Both the position numbers and the translations under genes were made by a program. The notes below the pieces were generated by a model, which worked only from the letters and a program-made list of their open reading frames with translations, made no database searches and was not told the DNA's origin. Below are positions 34,208-44,400 of a DNA stretch of 64,000 nt, piece by piece. The stretch's first letter is position 1. Every line of letters starts with the position of its first letter. The stretch is from Papio anubis. Its lineage: Eukaryota; Chordata; Mammalia; Primates; Cercopithecidae. The stretch spans positions 62,001 to 126,000 of the forward strand of contig NW_022166823.1 in the NCBI RefSeq assembly GCF_008728515.1, read 5' to 3'.

Positions 34208-37200
34208 CTATACGGATAAAGAGAATTCAGACGTGCATGAGTGAATGCTTTATTCAAGAGATTTGAAGATTTTACACTTAGGTCATAACATGAAACTTGA
34301 ATGAACCAGAGGAATATTCATGCCACCATTTCTAAGAATATTTACAAAATGCCTCTTCTTTGGCTATACCAGTTACAGGTTGAGTATTCTCAATCCAAAG
34401 ATCTGAAATCTGAAATGCTCCAAAATCCAAAACTTTTTGAATGTTCTACATGATGTTCAAAGGAAATGCTCATTGAAACATTTCAGATTTCTGATTAGGG
34501 ATGCTCAACTGGTAAGTATAATGCAAATACTCTAAAATCTGAAAATATTTGAAATACGAAACACTTCTGGTCCCAAGCATTTTGGAGAAGGAATATTCAA
34601 CCTACATACAAATAGCATTTACATAATTCAGGATATTTGTATGCCTCAAAATAATGACGTTGCAGCACAACTTGGACAGCGAACATGATAGTTATGTTCA
34701 AAAGGCCTAGTAAAATCATAAACATGGCTGGGTGCAGTGGCTCAAGCCTGTAATCTCAGCACTTTGGGAGGCTGAGTCAGGTGGCTCACCTGAAGTCAGG
34801 AATTTGAGACCAGCCTGGCCAACATGGTGAAACCCCATCTCTACTAAAAATACAAAAATTAGCCAGCCATGGTGGCGCACACCTGTAGTCCCAGCTACTG
34901 GGGAGGCTGAGGCAGGAGAATCGCTTGAACCCGTGAGGCGGAGGTTGCAGTGAGCTGAGATCACGCCACTGCACTCCAGCCTCGGCAACAGAATGAGACC
35001 CTGTTTCAAAAACACAAAATGCAACAACACAACCATAAACATGTTATCATGGATTTATCATGGGCTTCCAGGAAATCTGAAGGGGAAAAGATGATGTTCT
35101 TAAATTCAAAAAAATATAGTTGCAAATGGACAAACGCCTTTTGTCCTAATAACTTTTTCTTTTTTGTCTGGCACATGAACATGATAATGTTGTTCATTTG
35201 TAAGGGTATAGTATGTGTTAAATGATATGCTGAAGAAGGTAAACACAGACCTTTACTTTATGCTTGAGGCATCACATATCCTGTCACAAATGAGCTATTT
35301 ATCCTCATGAGAATAATAAGCTCTTCTAAGTCCCTGTAGGCCATTATAAATTTTAACTCTTTTCAAAAGATATTTCACAATTATCAATGGCCATGGCATA
35401 GGTCAAAATGTGAAAGACTGTGACAGAATTCAACTAAAAAAAAATCAGAAAAAAAGTATGGCACCTGTAGGTGTCCTCTGAGGTGCTCATGAGCCATGAA
35501 CAAAACTCAAAGAATACTGACTTTGGCTTGTGCCGTTTTACTGGAAAATTATGTTAATGTTTAGGAAATTTGAGGCACCAGAAGGGGTTGAAGATGGGAT
35601 ATTTGAGTAGAAATATTTTATTACCAAGTTATTAAAGTTCAGATTATAAGCAGACAGCAGATCTTCATATACTAGTGACAAATATCCTCCCTAAGGACAA
35701 CTGGTTAAACAGGGTTGAATTAACAACATGCACTCTTCTAACACTTAGAAGTAGATTAAGTCTCTATAATATCCAGAAGAAAAGCAGTAAAAGGAATGTT
35801 TTTTCATGAATATTACCCTCAAACATAATCCTGCCTTATTTCTTTGTGTTTGTCTGCCTCTCCACACTGGAATGTATTGTCCATGAAAACAAACACTGTT
35901 TTGTGCACTGCATTCCTTTCACTGCCAAGTGAACAGTAGTTGCTCAATAAACATTGATGAATAAATCATAGTTTGAGTTGCTCTCACTCATAGAACTAAA
36001 AGGGCATGTAACGTAGCTTTTTAAATGGGAAAGGAACTGGTGATGGTGACAACTTTGCTGGAAAGCTGAAAGGCTATAGGAGAGGTAGGGTGACAATTCA
36101 GAGTGATACTGCTGATGAGAAAAGCAAAGGTCACAAGAGTCTACTGTGGATGAAATAAAAATGTAAGATCAAAAAGACCAATAGGCAGGGCCTGTGGATT
36201 GAGTCTTTCTCATTTTTAAAGTAACTTTTTAAATGGTATAACTTTGAGCCAGGCATGGTAGTGCAGTCCTGTAGACCCAGCTACTCAGAAAGCTGAGGCA
36301 GGAGAAATGCTTGAGCCCAGGCATCTGAGGATGTAGTGACCTATTAATATAATCACACCTGTGAACAGCCACTGCACTCCAGCCTGGGCAGCATGGCAAG
36401 ACTCTCTCAAAAAAACCCAAAATGGTGTAATTTTTCTTGAACAAAATCTTCCCTGTGAGCCCTACCCTATCCCAACTTTTAAAAAAGGAAAAAAGGCCAC
36501 ACTGATGACTCTGTGTCACTAGGCTCTGGGGCAGCACACTGATTGTGGGACAACACTTCAAGGTATGTCCATAGGTATGCATCTTGGTACTTTAAAAGCA
36601 CATTTACTGATGTCTTTGCCTTCTCAAAAGCAAAGCTTTCAGTTATTATAATGATATTTTATCATATAATGATGAAATGAAGGGATATATTATAGGAGGC
36701 ATATCAGATAAAGTATATAGCTTATATGTGAGAAGTTTGAGCTTCCAGCTTGGGTTAATCATAATCCTTGTAGTTTTGTTTTACTATTATAAAAAACACT
36801 CAATATACATCCATAAAGATACAGTGGAGTATGTCCTGTCTTTTGGGACTGATATAGTGGCTTGAGAACATGAAAGCAGCTTGTTAGTCTAAACCCAATT
36901 TCTTACAAAGCAACTGCTTCAATGCAAATTAGTACATAATTCATGATATAAAAATATCTCAAATATATAAGAGATTAAAGTTTCTCTCTGACCAGTGGGT
37001 TTTGCAATGTCAAGGACATAGAGGAAGAAAAAAAACAAAAGGTCATTTCACTTTGTTTCAAATTCTTCTAAAAAGGACCACACACGTTAACAACATTAAT
37101 TTCCTTTAGTCAATGGTACAGACTGAAACACCTTGTTACTTTATTTAAATATCTCAACATTTAAGTTATATTTCAATATCAATGGTAGAGTGGTAATAAG

Positions 37201-40200
37201 AAATCATGTTAAGCTTATAAATGAACTTTATTTGATGGAGAAAATAAGCATGACAAAAAACGACAAAGACCTCATTTGAGGTAAGAAGGTTGAGAATTTA
37301 TTATGTCTTCATAGCAATCCTGCTTTAGCACTTAGAGGTTGAGAAAGTCAATCATTCAAGCATCCCAAATTGATCAATTCAATAAGAAAGGTGCTATATT
37401 TGTCATAAAAACAAATAATTCCTTTGAATTTAATACTTAGCTATAAGGAACTCAGAGAAAAAAATCTTTATGTCTTCTTCTTTTTCTTCTCCTTTAACAA
37501 AAGCTAAGTGAGAACATCAGCTCAGGTAACCCAGCTGAGATCACCTTCCATTCTTAATTTGCTTTTAGATAGAGAAACTAAGGCATTTTTGTGGGCACTA
37601 CAAGGTATAGTGGTGACAATGTTTAGATCACAAATATTTAAGCTGCAAAAATATTTTGACTCCTTTCTTAACCACTGATATGGTTTTGCTCTGCATCCCC
37701 ACCCAAATCTCATGTTGAATTGTAATTCACAATGTTGGAGTTGAGGCCTGTGGGAGGTGATTGGATCATGGGGGTGCTTTCTAATGGTTTAGCACCATCC
37801 CCTAAGTGCTGTCTCATGAGATCTGGTTGTTTGAAAGTGTGTAGCACTCCCCACCCTCTTTCTCTTCCTCTTTCTCTGCCATGTAAAACATGCCTCCTTC
37901 CCCTTCACCATCCACCATAATTGTAAGTTTCCTGAGGCCTCCCCAGCCATGCTTTCTGTATAGCCTATGGAACTGTGAGTCAAGTAAACCTCTTTTCTTT
38001 ATAAATTACCCAGTCTCAGGTAGTTCTTTACAGCAATGGGAGAATGGATGAATAAAGAAAATTGGTACCAGAAAAGTGGGGCATTGCTATAAAGATATCT
38101 GAAAATGTGGAAGTCAATTTGGAAATAGGTAATGGGTAGAGGTTGTAATAATTTGGAGGGTTCAGAAGAAGACAGGAAGATGAGGGAAAGTTTGGAACCT
38201 CCTAGAGAATTGTTACATGGTTTTAAACAAAATGCTGATAATGATATGGACAATGAAGTCCAGGCTGAGGTGGTCTCAGATGGAGATGAGAAAGTTATTG
38301 GGAACTGGTACTGGTGATAGATTTAGATATATTTAGGTTTGTAAATGCATTTATACATTTTCCCAACACTGGTGCTATGCTTTAGCAAAGAGACTGGCAG
38401 CATTACGCCCCTGCTCCAAAGATCTGTGGAACTTTGAACTTGATAGAGATGATTTAGGCTATCTGGTGGAAGAAATTTCTAAGCAGCAAAGCATTCAAGA
38501 TGTGGTCTGGCTGCTTCTAACAGCATATGTTCATATTCATGGGCAAAAAGATTATCTGAAACTGGAACTTGTATTTAAAAAAGAAGCAGAGCATAAAAGT
38601 TTGGAAAATTTGCAGCCTGACCCTGTGATAGAAAAGAAAAATCCATTTTCTGGGGAGAAATTTAAGGCTTCAGAAATTTGCCTAAGTAAAGAGGAGCTGA
38701 ATGTTAATAGCCAAGACAATGGGGAAAATGCCTCCAGGGCATTTCAGAGCCGGTCATGGCAGTCCCTCCCATCACAGACCTGAAGGCCCAGGAGGGAAAA
38801 ATAGTTCTGTGGGTTAGACCCAGGGCCTTGCTGTTTTCTACAGCTTAAGGACATGGCACCCTGCATTGTAGCTGCTCCAGTTCCAGCCATGGCTAAAAGG
38901 GGCCAAGGTATAGCTCAAGCTATTGCTTCAGAAGTTGCAAACCCCAAGCCTTGGCAGCTTCCATGTGCTGTTGGGCCTGTGGGTATGCAGATAGCAAGAG
39001 CTGAGGCTTGGGAACCTCTGTCCAGATTTCAGAGGATTTATAGAAACACTTGGATGTTCAGGCAGAAGTCTGCTGCAGGGGTGGAGCCCTCATGCAGAAC
39101 CTCTACTAGGTCAATGGAGAGAGGAAATGTGGGGTTGAAGCCCCCAGAATCCCCACTGAGGCACTGCTTAGTAGAGCTGTGAGAAGAGGGCCACTGTCCT
39201 CCAGACCCTAGACCCACCAACAGCTTGCACCATGTGCCTGGAAAAGATGCAGGCACTCAATGCCAGCTCATGAAAATAGCCAAGTGGGCTATACGCTACA
39301 GAGCCACAGGGGCAAGGCCTTGGGAGTTCATCCCTTGCATCAGCATGGCCTGGATGTGAGACATGGAGTCAAAGGAGATTATTTTGGAGCTTTGAGATTT
39401 AATGACTGCCCTGCTGGGTTTCAGACTGGCATGGGGCCTGTATCCCCTTTGTTTTGGCTGATTTCTCCCTTTTGGAATGGGGGCATTTACCCAGAGGCTG
39501 TACCCCCATTGTATCTTGGAAGTAACTAGCTTGTTTATTAGAATATTATGCATCCATTACAAAAACAAGTTATAATCTTAGACTGGGAGGGATTTCCCCA
39601 AGGTAATGGCAAAGAAGAAAAATTAGTATATTAAAAATAAGAATATACATATCAAATTTTTACATTACTATGAGGTATATGATCATATTAGTATATGTAA
39701 AAAAAATTGAGGTATTTTAAAAGGTGACATTATGTTCCAGCTGACAGTATCAGGAAGGTAGATTGGCACGGCATGGCCTCAGCCTGTTTTTGTACAACCC
39801 AGGAGCCAAGAGTGCTTTTTACATTTTCAAAGTGGTGTAAGAAAAACAAAGACTATGTGACAAAGAGCACACGCAGCCAGGAAAACCTAAAGTATTTAAT
39901 ACTGGGACCTTTAGAGAAAAAGTTTAACTCCTACTCTCAAGGGTCATGTAGGACCCTGAATCTTGACCAAGATGGAAATGAACAATTATAGAAGTAAGTT
40001 AATTTGTTTTGAATTTTTTGTTGACTCTTTCTTCTTACCCAGCAGCATTCTTAGCTACACAGTTGCGACAGTGGCTTTTGATGTCAGTCTTGAGGACTCA
40101 AGAAACTATCAAAATGTTTCAATTCACACAAATGTCCAACTTGAAAATTCTACTTTAAGACTGTGGCTATGTCAAGAGACTGTTTCGGGCGAGAGTATGG

Positions 40201-41417
40201 GACAGAATGGGAAGATAAGAAGCTGGACATAAGAATACAAGCGTGTCTCACTTGAAAATGCTGCATGAGGAAGACCAGTTATAATGTTGGCATTGGTCAT
40301 TTTTGATACTTACTTCAGCTGATTGGCTATTCTTATCTTTTAGGATTAATGGCTATCCATCTATGAATACCCAAGGACAGCTAAGCAGTCAGAATAGGTA
40401 TCCATCAGATGAGAAACAGTATTCTAGAATATCCTTCAATTACACACATTTATTCTACACCTATTAGCTGCCTCAAGGTGAATGGAAGAGAGCAAAGATC
40501 ATGCATCTATTACCCAATTCATTCAGAGAGAAAAGCAAGTCAAGGAAACTGACATAGAAGCATAATTGAGAGGTCTGAGGGGCAATCATGGGGCAGTGCC
40601 TCTGAAACAGACTGAATGAGCAAAAACAAACAATAGTAGGTGAATATGGAAAGTGAGAGCAGGTTGAGGGGACAAATACCTTAGGACCTAATAGGCCACT
40701 TTAAGTACTTTAAACTTACTATGTGTGAAATGGGGAACCACAGGAAAGTTTAAACAGAGAAGTGATGTGTTCTGACTCGTTCTAGAAGGGGCTCCATGGC
40801 TGTTGTGTTCCTGCAGCACAGTTCTTACCTGAACACCCATCTTTTGGGGTTTCCGTCTCCACCATCAAAAGCTTTTCTTCTCTCTCCAACTGGGATATTA
40901 GGTCTGGCTTGAAGGGCTGATGTGCTGTAAAGAAGGCAAGGAGAGCAAAAGTTTTTAAGTTTGATGACATTCAGTTGGACAAAACTAGACAAAAAGGTAT
41001 ACACAGACAAGTGTGACTTCCCCACATCCCTTCCACCCTGTTACCTTCCACTCACTCTAAGAAACTAACTTCATGATTTTCTATTTTTGAAATAGGCTCT
41101 TACTCTTCTGCCCATGCCAGCATGCAGTGGCATGATCATGGCTCACTACAACTGCAGCCTCAACCTCCTGAGCTCAAGCAATCCTCCCACCTAAGCCTCT
41201 ACAGTAGCTGGAACCGTGGGTGTGCATCATTATGCCCAGCTAAATTTTTTGTAGAGACAGGGTCTCCCTATGTTGCCCAGGCTGGTCTTGAACTCCTGGG
41301 TTCAAGCAATCCTCTTGCCTCGGCCTCCTAAAGTGCTGACATTACAGGTGTGAGCCACTGTGCCCGGCCATTATTTTGGTTAAACCTTCCTTCTTGTATT
41401 TCTTCTTATAAAAATAA

Positions 41418-41452
<35 letters not shown>

Positions 41453-44400
41453 TGTACCCACACACTGTCTATTTACTTATTTTACCTTCTTTCTTAAATG
41501 AATTGTAGTATACTATTAATATTCTTTTGGACTTGGCTATTTTTAGGGAAAATTCCTAGAAATGGGTTGCTGGGGAAGGGGAAATACCTAGCTTTGTTAG
41601 ATACTGTCAACTTGCCCTCCCTAAGGGTTGTACCAATTTGCATTCTTCCTTTCAATGCATGAGAGTTCCTCATTCCCCACAGCTTTGCCAAAAAATGTAT
41701 ATTGTTACATTTTTGAATTTTTGCCAATTTCATGGGTGAGAAATAGCATTTCAGTATAACTGTAATGAACATTTCTTTTGCAATAAACTGAACATCTATT
41801 CATATGCATACATATTTATATGTGTGTATATTTGTATGTATATATACACATACACACACACACACATATCCTAGCTCCATGTTCTGAGACAAAGAAACGT
41901 AGATACTACAATGACCATACCTAGCATCCAGACTTTGGCATTAAATACCATTCCCCAGTAAAAAAACAAAAACAAAATATGGATAATTGCAGAGCCAAGG
42001 CAAAGTACAGATGAGCACAAAATATTGTGCTCTGCCAATAAAGTAAGAAAGTGCTCAAAAAAAAAAATTGTGGACATGTTACAAGGTCACAGGAGCCAGC
42101 TTAAAGAGGCCAAACTTGGGACAATTTTAACATCTAAAAAGTTACAGTAATAAACTATAAACCTTTAAAAAATTTCACAAATCCCTACAAATAACAAATG
42201 AATTGATGCTTGAGAAGTGGGGGACTCTTGTTGACTGCAAGTTTATGCAGGTGCTGGCTGCTAAATGTGGAGGTGAAGTTAGAAAAATCGTCATTTTGTA
42301 ACCGTCATGATAAGGACCAGATAAGGCAAGATCATCACCGGGTGCTAAATCTACAGGAAAATACTTGTGTTACCCTATGATTACAAATGGGAAAAAAAAA
42401 AAAGCAGTAATTATATAGTGGGGAAACTGCATAACATCGTGACTGAGTAAGCAAAGTTAACACCACCTTTGAGGGACAAATGACTCCATGTGCCTCCAGA
42501 TGTGATTCCCTCAAAAGTGCACACTCTACCTACGTAGAGTTCCTGCTGCATGGATCATGTGAATCTAATTTTGTGGAATCATTAGGAATGTTCTATTAAA
42601 AATAAGGGAAGAGGTGATAATGTTCTTCAAAAATGTTACTGTCATGAAAGACGAAGAAATGCTGTGGAAATGTTCTAAATTAAAGAAGGCTAAAGAGACA
42701 GAACAACTATACTAGACTATAGACTAGATCCTGTTCTGGAGTGAGAAAAACAAGCTTTAAAGAATAAAATTAGGCCGGGCGCGGTGGCTCATGCCTGTAA
42801 TCCCAGCACTTTGGGAGGCCGAGGAGGTCAGATCACCTGAGGCCAGGAGTTTGAGACCAGCGTGGCCAACATGGTGAAACCTCATCTCTACTAAAAACAT
42901 AAAAATTAGCTGGGCGTGGTAGTAGATGCCTGTAATCTCAGCTATAGGTGGCTGAGACACAAAAATCACTTGAACCTGGGAGGCAGAGGTTTCAGTGAGC
43001 TGAGATTGCACTACTGCACTCCAGCCTGGGCAACAGAGTGAGACTCTGTCTCAAAAGAAAAAAAAAATTGATACATATATAAAATATATATATAAATGGC
43101 TTTATGGATAACGTTACAGCATAAATGATAAGATAAAAGCATTATATCTGTCCTGAGAATAGGTAAGAGAATATTCCTCTTTTTCTAAAACAGACTGTGC
43201 AGTAAAGGAAAGAATTAATCTTGTCCAAAGAGAGATCTGGATTTTGCCTTGGCTTCTGGAAGGTAATCTCTAAGTCCCTGGAATATTCTGCCCAATTAGA
43301 GTGTCTTTTGTTTACCCAGAAGCCTTGGGCCACACACCAGATAATTAAACAACTGATTTACAGTGGGGGCTTTGAGCCACGTGTTATTAGCTTAATCTCT
43401 GGAGAAACTGGAATCTAAGAGCAGCCACCCAGGTGGTCAATCATATCTAGGGAACTAAGCTCCAACAAAAACTCTGGACACCAAGGCTCGAATGAGCCTC
43501 TCTGGCTGCCAATGCTCCTTGTGTATTGTCACACATCGCTGCTTGGAAGAGTCAGTGCTGTCCACAACTCCACTGAAGATGACAAATGGAAGCTGACACC
43601 TGGAACACTCATGGACTCTGCTCCCTGGGCCTCTTCCCTAAGCTGACTTCAATCTGATTCCTTTCCCTATAATGAATCATTAACCGTGACAACTGCTTTC
43701 AGTGAGTTCTGTGAGTCCTTCTAGCGAATTATTGAGCCTGAGTGTGGGGCTCAATACTCTTGGGTCTTGGGGACTCCTAATCTTGCAATTGGTATCAGAG
43801 GTAAGAGGGAACTTGGGGACTCCTGAACTCTGCATATACACTGAAATATTTAGAGAAAAACAGCCATGGTATATTCACTACCCTCAAGTGGTTCAGAAAA
43901 AGATATTAATGACTATATATATTTTTTCATATACATACATAAGTATGTATGGAGAGAGAAAGAACATGAACATAAATGATAGAGCAAATAGGGTAAAATG
44001 TTATTAGAGGTGAATCTAGGTAGAATCTCGGTGAATCTATATGGGTATTCTTGTCCTTTTGTAAGTTTTCGGTGAGTTTAAAGTTATTTACAAATACATT
44101 ATTTTTTTAAAAAACCGCTCTAAAAAGTCAAGTTCATCAACAGTTACTGGTGCCCTGAAAAAAAAACTTACTAATCTGAAATAACTTACTAAACTGTTAG
44201 ATGGCAAATCAATGAAGCAGGACCATATTTACTATTCCAAGGATAGACTGGAAAGAACCGTCAGAAACACCTTGTCTGCGCTGCACAGGGATTATTAGGA
44301 CTCTCAGGCACCCAATCTCAGAGAATAATTTCAGGGGCTTCAGAGTTTCTAACAATTGAGCACACAAAGACACCCCAGGAGACTGCCGTTGAGTTACCAA

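Noticed and set aside
38466..38783. 105-codon frame as a possible novel gene
   Set aside because: It lies wholly in the MaLR internal region.
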